The notes below the pieces were generated by a model, which was given only the letters and a program-made list of their open reading frames with translations, was not told where the DNA came from and did no database searches. From assembly GCF_001514285.1 (NCBI RefSeq), contig NZ_KQ949024.1, positions 318,405-382,404 of the forward strand: DNA of 64,000 bases, written 5' to 3'. Each line of letters opens with the position of its first letter. The first letter of the stretch is position 1. The translations under genes were made by a program, and so were the position numbers. The stretch comes from Streptomyces sp. DSM 15324 (lineage in GTDB: Bacteria; Actinomycetota; Actinomycetes; Streptomycetales; Streptomycetaceae). This document shows, piece by piece, positions 25,629-33,602 of this stretch.

Positions 25629-26381
25629 TCAGCCCGCCGTACCGGACCGCCGTTCGGTGACCCACTGGGCCGCCGCCTCCGGCGTGGGGGCGGTGGGGAC
25701 GCCCTCGGGGAGTGGGGGACGACGGACCACGACCACCGGCAGGCCCGCCTCACGGGCGGCCGTCAGCTTCGGGGCGGTGGCGGCTCCCCCGCTGTCCTTG
25801 GTCACCACGACGTCGACGCGATGCCGGCGCAGCACCTCCCGTTCGCCGTCGAGGGTGAACGGGCCCCGGTCCAGCAGGAGGTGTGTCCGGTCGGGACGAG
25901 GGCCCTCGGGCGGGTCGACGGACCGGACGAGGAACCACAGACCGTCCAGCCCCGCGAACGCGGCCAGCCCCAGGCGGCCGGTGGTCAGGAACACCCGGCG
26001 CCCCAGCGCGGGCAGCAGCGCGGCGGCCTCCTCGACCGAGCCCGCCTCGTGCCAGTCGTCCCCCTCCCCCGGGGTCCAGCCGGGGCGGCGCAGGGCCAGC
26101 AGGGGGACGGCGGCACCGGCGGCGGCCAGGGCCGCGTGCCGGCTCATCGTCGCGGCGAAGGGATGGGTGGCGTCGACGAGCGCGCCGACCCGCCGCTCGC
26201 GCAGCCACGCCGTGAGCGCCTCCGCGCCGCCGAAGCCCCCGACGCGGACCTCGCCCGGCGGCAGCCGGGGGTTCGCGACCCGTCCGGCGAGCGAGGTGGT
26301 CACCGCCAGGCCGGGAGTGCCGTGCAGCAGTTCGGCGAGCCGGCGGCCCTCGGTGGTCCCGCCGAGGATCAGCACGTGCAT
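25629..26381 (-). CDS. cobK: Precorrin-6A reductase
   Basis: 250 residues from ATG at 26381. The frame is open 15 codons further but MHVLILGGTTEGRRLAELL is the normal start of the family. VGALVDATHPFAATMSRHA near residue 80 and VVTKDSGGAATAPKLTAA near 200 are hallmark CobK/CbiJ segments binding NADPH and the corrin. It reduces precorrin-6A to precorrin-6B. The pairing with cobH is functional (same pathway) although the two genes converge. The 3' end is followed by a degenerate duplicate of itself at 25477-25541. Confidence 0.9.
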   Translation of the reverse strand: MHVLILGGTTEGRRLAELLHGTPGLAVTTSLAGRVANPRLPPGEVRVGGFGGAEALTAWLRERRVGALVDATHPFAATMSRHAALAAAGAAVPLLALRRPGWTPGEGDDWHEAGSVEEAAALLPALGRRVFLTTGRLGLAAFAGLDGLWFLVRSVDPPEGPRPDRTHLLLDRGPFTLDGEREVLRRHRVDVVVTKDSGGAATAPKLTAAREAGLPVVVVRRPPLPEGVPTAPTPEAAAQWVTERRSGTAG

Positions 26382-26462
26382 GGGGGTACGGGTCCGTTCG
26401 TCAGGGGCGGTCGCGGCGCCCCCCACTCAAGCACACCCGCCCGGGCGCCCGTCGCCGCCGGT

Positions 26463-26580
26463 TCAGGCGCAGAAGTCCCCGACGGCCGCCGTGAGGACGT
26501 CGACGTCGGTGAGGCGGTCCGGGGAGGCGAGGTCGACGTACTCGGTGGTGGCATGGGCGCCCGCCACCCGCTCCCGCTCC
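26463..26580 (-). pseudogene. 3' remnant, possibly of an M20-type peptidase
   Basis: Reading leftward, the frame gives GAHATTEYVDLASPDRLTD then VLTAAVGDFCA and a TGA at 26463-26465. HATTEYVDL resembles the C-terminal metal-site histidine segment of M20-family metallo-hydrolases, and codon third positions are G/C as in a gene. The 5' part is missing. The identity is tentative. Confidence 0.35.
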
Positions 26581-26590
26581 CCGGGGCCGC

Positions 26591-26700
26591 CGCACCCGCC
26601 GTGTCTTCACCGTCGTGCGCCAGCGCCGCACCCACCACCCCGCGGTCCCGGCCTGCCGTGCCGCCTTCCGCGAGGCCGTCGCCCTGAATTCCGGGCGGCG
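26591..26700 (+). pseudogene. 3' remnant, possibly of a LysR-type regulator
   Basis: The frame gives VFTVVRQRRTHHPAVPACR then AAFREAVALNS, which reads like the C-terminal end of a LysR-type substrate-binding domain. No start, DNA-binding domain or clear stop is present, and the frame runs on into the antisense of the next gene. The identity is tentative. Confidence 0.3.
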
Positions 26701-26711
26701 AGCGGCGGGAA

Positions 26712-27473
26712 CTACTCGGGCCGTGAGCGGTGCGGCCGGGTGCGGACCACGGCGAACGCGGCCGTGGCCAGGCCCAGGACCCCGGCGGCCAGACCGGCGG
26801 CCGCGAGCCCCCGGGCGGTCGAGTCGCTGTCCGAACCGGAGGCGGCGGAGGCGGTGGAGGCGGTGCCGCCGCTCTTCCCGGCCGCCGCGGTGGTCGCGCC
26901 GCCCGGGTCCGCGGCGCCGCCGGCTCCCTCGGCGGTGAGGGTGACCACCGGCGCCGGGTTCTCCGGTTCGTCGTCGCCGGAGGCGGCCTCCTCGATCCAG
27001 CGGGTGACCTTGCCGTCGGAGTAGGTCTGGAGCGCCTTGAAGGCCAACCGGTCGGTGTCGTCCGGGAGTTGCCCGAAAGCGACGTCGAAGTCCTCGTACT
27101 GCCCGGCGGTGATCCTCCCCCCGGTCCAGGTGATCTCGGAGACGGCCTCGGTGATGGTGCCGTCGTCGGTCTTGACCGGCGTCTTCAGCTTGGTGTTCGT
27201 CACCTTGGCCGTCCAGCCGTCCCGGGGCGAGACGAGGACGCCGAGGAGGGGGTGGTCGGTGGGCAGGAAGATCTGCACCTTCGTGGTGGCGGCGGTGTCC
27301 TCCTCGTTGGGGACCCGGAAGGTCAGCAGCCCGTCCGTGGCTCCCTTGGCGTAGGTCTGGGGGTGGACGGTGACATGGGCGGAGGCGGCACCGGCGGCGG
27401 CGAGGACCCCGGCGGCGGCCAGGGCGGCGACGGCGGCGGCCCGGCGCAGGGCGGTGGTGCGGGTCGTGGACAT
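26712..27473 (-). CDS. YcnI family (DUF1775) copper-binding protein, copy 2
   Basis: 253 residues from ATG at 27473. The signal peptide ends SA at 31-32, so His33 starts the mature protein (HVTVHPQT). In characterised YcnI the N-terminal histidine binds Cu(II), with a conserved tryptophan nearby. Here ITWTGG supplies such a Trp near residue 115, so this copy looks fully competent. DUF1775 spans 33-165 and is followed by a low-complexity linker and a C-terminal membrane helix with a short basic tail. It sits just downstream of a small membrane protein gene, in the same arrangement as copy 1. Confidence 0.88.
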   Translation of the reverse strand: MSTTRTTALRRAAAVAALAAAGVLAAAGAASAHVTVHPQTYAKGATDGLLTFRVPNEEDTAATTKVQIFLPTDHPLLGVLVSPRDGWTAKVTNTKLKTPVKTDDGTITEAVSEITWTGGRITAGQYEDFDVAFGQLPDDTDRLAFKALQTYSDGKVTRWIEEAASGDDEPENPAPVVTLTAEGAGGAADPGGATTAAAGKSGGTASTASAASGSDSDSTARGLAAAGLAAGVLGLATAAFAVVRTRPHRSRPE

Positions 27474-27531
27474 GGGTGAGTGGCTCTCCGTACTCGGGAC
27501 GGTCGGGACGTGGTGTCGGGTGGTGATCCGC

Positions 27532-28122
27532 TCAGCGGATCGCGTACGAGCACCACGCCGGCGGCCCGCGCCGGTGGACGGCGTACCGCAGCAGCGCCTG
27601 CCGCGGCGCCCCCGCTGCCCCGGCCGCCGACCGCCCGGGACGCGGCACGGCCGGGACGGTCCGCGTCCCCCGCGCCACCCGCCACCAGGCGACGAGCCCG
27701 GGCAGGAGCGCGGCGGCCCACCGCAGCAGCGACCACAGGGCGGCCTCGCCGCGCCGCAGCCACCAGGTCAGCAGCAGGGCCGCCCCCAGGTGGGCGGCGG
27801 TGGCGTGCGGGGTGTGCGGGTGCCCGGCGGAGTGGGACATCCGCAGGCCGTGCATGACCATCACGGTCTGCGGCCGGGCGGTGGCGAAGGCGAGGTGCAG
27901 CCCGGCCTGGGACGCGAGCGTGCCGCCCCCGATACCGGTCAGCGAGCGCTCCCGCCCGCCCAGCAGACAGCCGGCCGCGAACAGGACGAGGGCCCCCGCG
28001 GCCTGGATCCGCACCGGCGGGGCCATGCCCGTGGCCATGGCATGGCCGCCGGCCGCGAGCAGCACGCACAGCGCGGCGAACACCGCCGCCCGCAGGCTCC
28101 GCACCGCCGGGGACACACGCAT
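27532..28122 (-). CDS. His-containing small membrane protein, paralogue of 22115-23077
   Basis: 196 residues from ATG at 28122 (start MRVSPAVRSL). About four hydrophobic helices surround a His-rich stretch (MSHSAGHPHTPHATAAH) between helices 3 and 4. The end, RRGPPAWCSYAIR, shares RRGPP with the paralogue. It precedes ycnI copy 2 by 58 bp in the same direction, which supports a two-gene copper-handling unit. No homologue of known function is recognised. The start is uncertain because the frame is open upstream; the chosen ATG begins the first hydrophobic segment. Confidence 0.65.
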   Translation of the reverse strand: MRVSPAVRSLRAAVFAALCVLLAAGGHAMATGMAPPVRIQAAGALVLFAAGCLLGGRERSLTGIGGGTLASQAGLHLAFATARPQTVMVMHGLRMSHSAGHPHTPHATAAHLGAALLLTWWLRRGEAALWSLLRWAAALLPGLVAWWRVARGTRTVPAVPRPGRSAAGAAGAPRQALLRYAVHRRGPPAWCSYAIR

Positions 28123-28258
28123 GTCGACCGATGCTGCCACGCAGCCCGCGGGCCGCTGCGCGCGCCCCCGCATGCACACCACCGTCCGCGCCCTCCGCCC
28201 GGCTGATCCCGCCCCCTCCTCACGCGTCGGACGGGAACGCCGTTCAGTTCCGACGGCC

Positions 28259-28714
28259 TCAGCCGTTCGCCGACGCCTTCTTGATCGCCTCGCGGATCCG
28301 GGGGTAGGTGCCGCACCGGCATACGTTCTCGATGCGGTCGATGTCGGCGTCGGTGGGCCGGGCCGTGCGCTTGAGCAGGGCCGCCGCGGCCATGATCTGG
28401 CCGGGCTGGCAGAAGCCGCACTGCGCCACGTCGCACTCCAGCCAGGCCTCCTGGACGGGGTGCAGCCGGTCGCCGTCGGCCAGGCCCTCGATGGTGGTGA
28501 CCTCACGGTCCGCGCAGTCGGCGACCGGGACGACGCAGGGCTGGATCTCACCGCCGTCCAGATGGCTCGTACAGGCGCGGCAGACGCCGACCCCGCAGCC
28601 GTACTTGGGCCCGGTGACGTTCAGCAGGTCCCGCAGCACCCACAGCAGCGGCATGTCGGCGGGCGCCTCGACGGTGACCGGCTTGCCGTTGAGGACGAAG
28701 GAGTAGGAGGGCAT
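28259..28714 (-). CDS. (2Fe-2S)-binding small subunit of a molybdenum hydroxylase (IorA-like)
   Basis: 151 residues. ATG at 28714 is chosen over GTG at 28720 because GGAAGG is five bases upstream of it. The plant-type cluster motif is CGVGVCRAC (near residues 41-49) and the second cluster motif comprises CGFCQPGQ and CRCGTYPRI near the end, the arrangement of isoquinoline 1-oxidoreductase-type alpha subunits. It passes electrons from the molybdopterin subunit encoded just upstream (28749). No FAD subunit is present in this locus, so the acceptor is probably a cytochrome or other carrier. Confidence 0.88.
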   Translation of the reverse strand: MPSYSFVLNGKPVTVEAPADMPLLWVLRDLLNVTGPKYGCGVGVCRACTSHLDGGEIQPCVVPVADCADREVTTIEGLADGDRLHPVQEAWLECDVAQCGFCQPGQIMAAAALLKRTARPTDADIDRIENVCRCGTYPRIREAIKKASANG

Positions 28715-28748
28715 GGGCACCTTCCGTTCAGGGCTCAGGAGTTCAGGC

Positions 28749-30854
28749 TCAGAAGTTCAGGGGAAACCGGCGCGGTCTCGTGCCCGTCGCGCGGGCGTAG
28801 GCGTTGGCGACCGCGCCGGCCGCCGCCGGGACGCCGAGTTCACCGGCGCCGCCCGGCTCACCGTGCGAGGGCATGATGTACGCCTCGAAGCGGAGAGGGG
28901 CGTCGCGCTGGCGGGCGTAGCGGAAGTCGGCGTAGCTGCCCTCGCGGACGGCGCCGCGGTCGATGTGCAGACCGGCCGTCAGGACGGTGGAGATGCCGTC
29001 GAGCGCGGTGCCCATGAGCTGGGCCTGGAGTCCGCGCGGGTTGATGGCGGTCCCCACGTCGGCGGCCATCACCATCCGGGTCACCCGGGGGTTCTCCGGG
29101 TCGGTGGCGTCGATCTCGGCCAGGCACGCCACGCAGGAGCCGTACTCCTCGTGCACCGCGACCCCCTGACCGTGCCCGGCCGGCAGGGCACGGCCCCAGT
29201 GCCCGGCGGCGGCCGCCTTGGCGAGCACGGCCCGGACGGCCTTGCTGCGCAGGGTCGTACGGCGGAACGCGACCGGGTCCTTGCCGAGGCGTGCGGCGAT
29301 CTCGTCGACGACGATCTCCTCCGCCGTCCGTGAGGTCCCGGAGTCCACCGACCGCCAGGCGCCCAGCGGGATCCGCGCCAGTTCGACGGAGCCGTAGTCC
29401 CCGGACAGGGCACCGAAGTTGTACAGGCCGCTGTCGCTGGGCAGCGGTCCGGCCGCCGACGCGAAGGACGCCCGCCGGACGGCGCCCTTCCCCTCGTACC
29501 GCGTGCTCACGGAGGCCGTGGAGTGGGCGAAGGCCACCACGCGGCCGCCCGCGAGGCTGGCGCGGATGCGGTGATGGCCGGCCGGGCGCATCCGGCCGTG
29601 CCGCACGTCGTCGGCGCGGCTCCACATCAGCTTGACGGGGCGGCCCGCCGCCTTCGAGATGAGGGCCGCCTCCAGCGCGGCGTCGGAGTCGAGCCGCCGG
29701 CCGAACGAGCCGCCGCCGCGCATCACATGGACCGTGACCTTGGAGGCGGGCAGTCCGACGGCCTCGGCGATGCTGTCGCGGGCGTCCATCGGGGTCTGCG
29801 AGGAGAACCAGATCTCCGCCCTGGTGGTGCGGACGTCCGCCACCGCGGTCAGCACCTCCATCGGGGCGTGGCTGACGAAGGCGAACTCGAACTCGCCCTC
29901 CACCTGCGTCGATCCGCGCGGCGGGGTGCCGAGGCGGGGCACGGCGGCGCGCAGCCGGCGGCGGATGTCGGCGTCGGAGAGCGCCGCGAGCGGGCCCGGC
30001 GCCCAGGTGATCCGCAGGGCGTCGCGGGCCTGGAAGGCGTGGTGGAAGGTCTCCGCCACCACGGCGACCCCGCCCGCGACCCGCACCACGGCGTGCACGC
30101 CGGGCATCGCCCGGGCCGCGCGGTCGTCGAGGGAGATCACCGTGCCGCCGAGCGTGGGCGGTCGCGCCACCACGGTCGGCCGGGCCCCGGCCACCGTGAG
30201 GTCACCGGCGTAGCGGGCCTTGCCGGTGACGATGTCGCGGGCGTCGATCCGGGTCGTGGGCCGCCCGATCACACGGTGGCGGGAGGCCGGTTTGGGCCGG
30301 GCGGGGACGGCGGGCACCCGGATCGCGGCGGCGTACCCGGTGAGGTAGCCGAAGGTGGCCGACCGTCCGTCCGGGGCGTACACCTTGGTGTCCTTCGTAC
30401 GCAGGGCGCGCGCCGGCACGTGCCAGAGCCGGGCCGCCGCGGTGACCAGCTTGGCCCGCGCGGTGGCGGCGAGCTGCCGGGCCGGTCCGTACAGCGAGCG
30501 CACCGAACTGGAGCCGCCCGTGTACTGGTTGCCCTTGGCACGGGCGTCGGCGAGGGGGATGTCGATGTCGGCGAGCCGGGCGTCCAGCTCCTCGGCGATC
30601 ATCATCGCGACGGCGGTGGTCACCCCCTGCCCGACCTCCACCCTCGGCAGCCGGACGACGATCCTGTTGGCCGCCGTGACCTCGAGGACGAGCATCTCCT
30701 CGTCGGCCCCGGTCACCAGCACGTCGGAGGAACGCCGCGCGTGCTCGGCCCCCTCGGCGGGGGGCGCGTCGCAGGCGAGGGGGGCCGCGACGGTCAGGGT
30801 GGACGCGGCGAGCGTGTAGACCATGAAACGACGACGGGACAACTGACGGGCCAA
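28749..30854 (-). CDS. Tat-exported molybdopterin-binding subunit (isoquinoline 1-oxidoreductase beta-like)
   Basis: 701 residues from TTG at 30854, chosen because AGGAG lies 6 bases upstream; the frame is open 50 codons further without coding character. The N-terminus has a twin-arginine signal, LSRRRFMVYTLAAS, so the complex is exported folded with its cofactor. The body shows the molybdopterin-dehydrogenase segments RMRPAGHHRIRASL and GGAGELGVPAAAG, the latter with the active-site glutamate. Family members hydroxylate aldehydes or N-heterocycles. The large-then-small gene order is the reverse of the usual ior order. The substrate is unknown. Confidence 0.88.
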   Translation of the reverse strand: MARQLSRRRFMVYTLAASTLTVAAPLACDAPPAEGAEHARRSSDVLVTGADEEMLVLEVTAANRIVVRLPRVEVGQGVTTAVAMMIAEELDARLADIDIPLADARAKGNQYTGGSSSVRSLYGPARQLAATARAKLVTAAARLWHVPARALRTKDTKVYAPDGRSATFGYLTGYAAAIRVPAVPARPKPASRHRVIGRPTTRIDARDIVTGKARYAGDLTVAGARPTVVARPPTLGGTVISLDDRAARAMPGVHAVVRVAGGVAVVAETFHHAFQARDALRITWAPGPLAALSDADIRRRLRAAVPRLGTPPRGSTQVEGEFEFAFVSHAPMEVLTAVADVRTTRAEIWFSSQTPMDARDSIAEAVGLPASKVTVHVMRGGGSFGRRLDSDAALEAALISKAAGRPVKLMWSRADDVRHGRMRPAGHHRIRASLAGGRVVAFAHSTASVSTRYEGKGAVRRASFASAAGPLPSDSGLYNFGALSGDYGSVELARIPLGAWRSVDSGTSRTAEEIVVDEIAARLGKDPVAFRRTTLRSKAVRAVLAKAAAAGHWGRALPAGHGQGVAVHEEYGSCVACLAEIDATDPENPRVTRMVMAADVGTAINPRGLQAQLMGTALDGISTVLTAGLHIDRGAVREGSYADFRYARQRDAPLRFEAYIMPSHGEPGGAGELGVPAAAGAVANAYARATGTRPRRFPLNF

Positions 30855-31004
30855 CGGGCACTCCTGTCCGGTTCCGCGGGATTCGACTCCTAGGAGGGAC
30901 AACGGCCCGCGGAGGTTGCCTGCGCTCCCGCACCGAGCCCGCCGTCGTGCGCCGCTGCCCCCTTGTGCACTGAACTTCTTCAGCGTTGCGCTCAAGGGTG
31001 CCAA

Positions 31005-31066
31005 CGAGGCCCCCGAGCTGCGTGGTTGAGACGCCAGACGTCTCGATCAACAGCCCGGGGGCCTCG
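31005..31066. terminator. Long imperfect hairpin downstream of the cutinase-NlpC/P60 gene
   Basis: 31005-31020 pairs with 31051-31066 with one mismatch, and an inner stem pairs GTTGAGACG with CGTCTCGATCAAC, leaving a small loop at 31034-31038. It lies 69 bp past the stop at 31135 on the minus strand and can serve as terminator. An insertion-element end is an alternative, but no transposase fragment is recognisable. Confidence 0.55.
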
Positions 31067-31134
31067 CTCGTTGCGCTGCGCGGGCCATCACCTGATCGGT
31101 GGCCGGCTCGAAGCAGCCCGGTGCGGGAGAGCCG

Positions 31135-33588
31135 TCACGTCATGTTCGGTGGGTTCCCCGGTCGCGTGCTCCCGCAGGCCGGCACGTCCTCCAGCCAGGC
31201 CGGGCCCTGGAGGAAGATGTTGCTGATCCAGCCACCGTAGTCCGGCAGGTAGGACCAGGCGCTGTTGGTGATGCCCTCGGCTGTGACCGACTGCCCCTGG
31301 GCCTGGCATGTCACCCGCACGTCGGTCGGAGCGGTCAGGGTGTGCACCACCTCGGTAGCGGTGGAGGAGTCCTTGCGGACCTTGACGTCCGAGGCCCACA
31401 TCCGGTGGCCGGTGTTGCCGGCCGGTGCCCCGCTGCTGCCGCACGAGGGGATCCCGTCCAGCCAGGCCGGGCCCTGGAGGAAGATGTTGCTGATCCACGC
31501 CTGGTGGTCCGGCAGGTAGGACCACGCGTCGTTGGTGATGCCTTCGGCGGTCACCGATTCCGCGTGCTGCTGGCAGGAGACGGTGACCCGCGTCGGGCCG
31601 GAGAACACAGGACCCGGCGGGGCCGAGACGCTGGGACGCTGACGGGTGTTCACTCCCGTGCCCCAGGTGCTGAACTGGCCCGAGCCGCCGCCCGTGTTGC
31701 CGTCGCAGGCCGGGACCCCGTCGAGCCAGGCCGGGCCCTGGATGTAGATGTTGCTGACCCAGCCCCGGTAGTCCGGCAGGTAGGACCACGCGTCGTTGGT
31801 GTAGCCCTCCGCCACGACGGACTCGGCCCGCTTCTGGCACTGGATCGCAAGGGACACCGGTGCGGAGAAGGTCGCCACCGGGGTGCCGCCGCGGGACGGC
31901 AGCGGGCGGACGTTGACGCCCGTGCCCCAGGTACTGTGGCGTCCTGAGCCACCGCCCGGGTCGCCGTCGCACGCCGGGATTCCATCGAGCCAGGCCTTGC
32001 CCTGGACGAAGATGTTGTTGACCCAGCCACCGTAGTCGGGCAGGAACGACCAGGCGTCGTTGGTGTAGCCCTCGGCGGTCACGGTCTCGCCGTGCTTCTG
32101 GCACGTGATCGTGATCGCTGTCGGGCCGGCGAACGTCGTGACGACCGCACCGCTCAGCGCGGGAGCGGAACGGACGTTGACGTCCGTGCCCCAGGTGCTG
32201 TGGGGGCCGCCGGCCCCCGGTGCCGCCGCGTCACCCGAGAGACGGATCGCGCCGGCGTAGTTCCGGTGGCTGGTGAAGTCCGAGACCATGATCTTGGTGT
32301 CGGATTCGCGAGCCTCGACGATCTTGCCGTTGCCCAGGTACATCGCCACATGGGTGATGGGGGACCCCCAGAACACCAGGTCGCCCGGTTGGAGGGGCGC
32401 GGTGCCGTCGGCCGCGGTGAAGCGCGCGGAGGCGGGCAGTGCGAACTCCTGGGCGGCGGTCCGCTGTCCGACCATGTCGTGGCCGACCGCCTGGGACCAG
32501 GCCCAGCGCACCATCCCCGAGCAGTCGAAGCCCTTGCGGTACGGGTCGTTCTTGCTGCGCTCAGGGTCGGAGACGTCGACGAAGCCGTAGCTCGCGCCGG
32601 GCGTCGGCCCGTGTCCTCCGCCCCACGTGTACCAGGTGCCGGCCGCGACCTGCGAGCATGCGGCCTGCACCGCGTATCCGGCGGCCTGGGTCGGGGCGGT
32701 GACGGTGACACCGCAGTCCTTGCCGGGGTTCCAGGCGGGAGTGGGCGGCACGGGCGCGGTGCCACCGCCGGCAGGGTTCTGGGCGAGGCGCCAGCCGAGC
32801 TGTTGGCCGTACTCGCGCAGGATGTTGAAGCCGTTGCAGCAGTTCATGTAGCTGGTGTGGGTGGCCTCGGAGAGCTTCGCCTGGATGACGGACTGCACTG
32901 TCTCCTCGAAGATCGTGCCGCACACTCCGTCGCCGTCACGGCAGATGTCGCGGGTGACGCCCTGGAAGCTGACCGGCACCGCCTGTCGGCGCAGCATGCC
33001 GCGCAGCCCGACGCCACCGACCATGCGACCGTCGGCGGTGATGTTCTGCGCGTAGGACTGGCGTCCGTCACGGAACGGGTCGGCGATGAGCAGGGCACCG
33101 CGGACGGCCTGGGCAACGTGACCGTGACGCTCGGAGATCAGGTGCATCCCCATGTTGATGGCGCCGGCACCCTGTGAGAAGCCGACCAGGCCGATCCGCG
33201 TCGACGGGCAGCGCAGGTAGGTGTTCGTCACCAGGGTGTCCAGCGCTTCCGCGCCGGTGCTGACCGAGTCCCACCAGTGGAAGATGTCCTTCGCGTCGAC
33301 GGCGGGGTAGACCAGAGAGGTGGTCGAGATGTCGGAGCGGGCGTGCCCGTACTGGGACACCAGGAGGTCGGCGGCGGCCTGCGCGGCGGGCCCCGCGGTG
33401 TCGCCCATCCCGTAGGGGCCCACGTAGCCCTCACTGGACCCGCGCACGCCGATGATGGTGACCCTCGTACACACCGGGTCGTCCGCCCGCGCGGCCGGGA
33501 CGAGAGGACTGAGCAGGCCGGTCAGGAGCGCCACGGCGGTCAGCAGGGTCACCAGGATGCCGCGGGCGGCGGATCCGGAACGTGTCAT
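31135..33588 (-). CDS. Secreted cutinase - NlpC/P60 peptidase - four SH3-like repeats, multimodular protein
   Basis: 817 residues from ATG at 33588 with a signal peptide cleaved near ARA-DD (34-36). Residues 37-260 are a cutinase-family alpha/beta hydrolase: nucleophile S138 in GFSQG, D218 or D220 in CRDGDGVC, H244 in ATHTSY, so the triad is complete. Residues 300-452 are an NlpC/P60 domain with C356 in GFDCSGMV and H413 in ITHVAMYLG. From residue 463 there are four repeats of 88-90 residues (starting 463, 551, 639, 728), each with a WGTxVxVR-type start, one inner Cys, AWSYLPD and a final AWLDGIPxC. They resemble bacterial SH3 wall-binding repeats. The combination suggests lysis of lipid-capped cell walls or plant surfaces. 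Confidence 0.88.
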   Translation of the reverse strand: MTRSGSAARGILVTLLTAVALLTGLLSPLVPAARADDPVCTRVTIIGVRGSSEGYVGPYGMGDTAGPAAQAAADLLVSQYGHARSDISTTSLVYPAVDAKDIFHWWDSVSTGAEALDTLVTNTYLRCPSTRIGLVGFSQGAGAINMGMHLISERHGHVAQAVRGALLIADPFRDGRQSYAQNITADGRMVGGVGLRGMLRRQAVPVSFQGVTRDICRDGDGVCGTIFEETVQSVIQAKLSEATHTSYMNCCNGFNILREYGQQLGWRLAQNPAGGGTAPVPPTPAWNPGKDCGVTVTAPTQAAGYAVQAACSQVAAGTWYTWGGGHGPTPGASYGFVDVSDPERSKNDPYRKGFDCSGMVRWAWSQAVGHDMVGQRTAAQEFALPASARFTAADGTAPLQPGDLVFWGSPITHVAMYLGNGKIVEARESDTKIMVSDFTSHRNYAGAIRLSGDAAAPGAGGPHSTWGTDVNVRSAPALSGAVVTTFAGPTAITITCQKHGETVTAEGYTNDAWSFLPDYGGWVNNIFVQGKAWLDGIPACDGDPGGGSGRHSTWGTGVNVRPLPSRGGTPVATFSAPVSLAIQCQKRAESVVAEGYTNDAWSYLPDYRGWVSNIYIQGPAWLDGVPACDGNTGGGSGQFSTWGTGVNTRQRPSVSAPPGPVFSGPTRVTVSCQQHAESVTAEGITNDAWSYLPDHQAWISNIFLQGPAWLDGIPSCGSSGAPAGNTGHRMWASDVKVRKDSSTATEVVHTLTAPTDVRVTCQAQGQSVTAEGITNSAWSYLPDYGGWISNIFLQGPAWLEDVPACGSTRPGNPPNMT

Positions 33589-33602
33589 GTCAGGTCTCGC
33601 TT

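Larger units (their letters stand above)
26382..26711. other. Decayed region between cobK and ycnI copy 2
   Basis: 330 bp without an intact gene. The minus strand at 26463-26580 and the plus strand at about 26591-26700 each hold the tail of a different gene (see the pseudogene entries). The two fragments meet near 26590, which suggests a deletion joint. Confidence 0.5.

Noticed and set aside
30961..31090. Insertion sequence remnant
   Set aside because: A strong inverted repeat is present, but no transposase fragment or target duplication is visible, so a terminator is the simpler reading.
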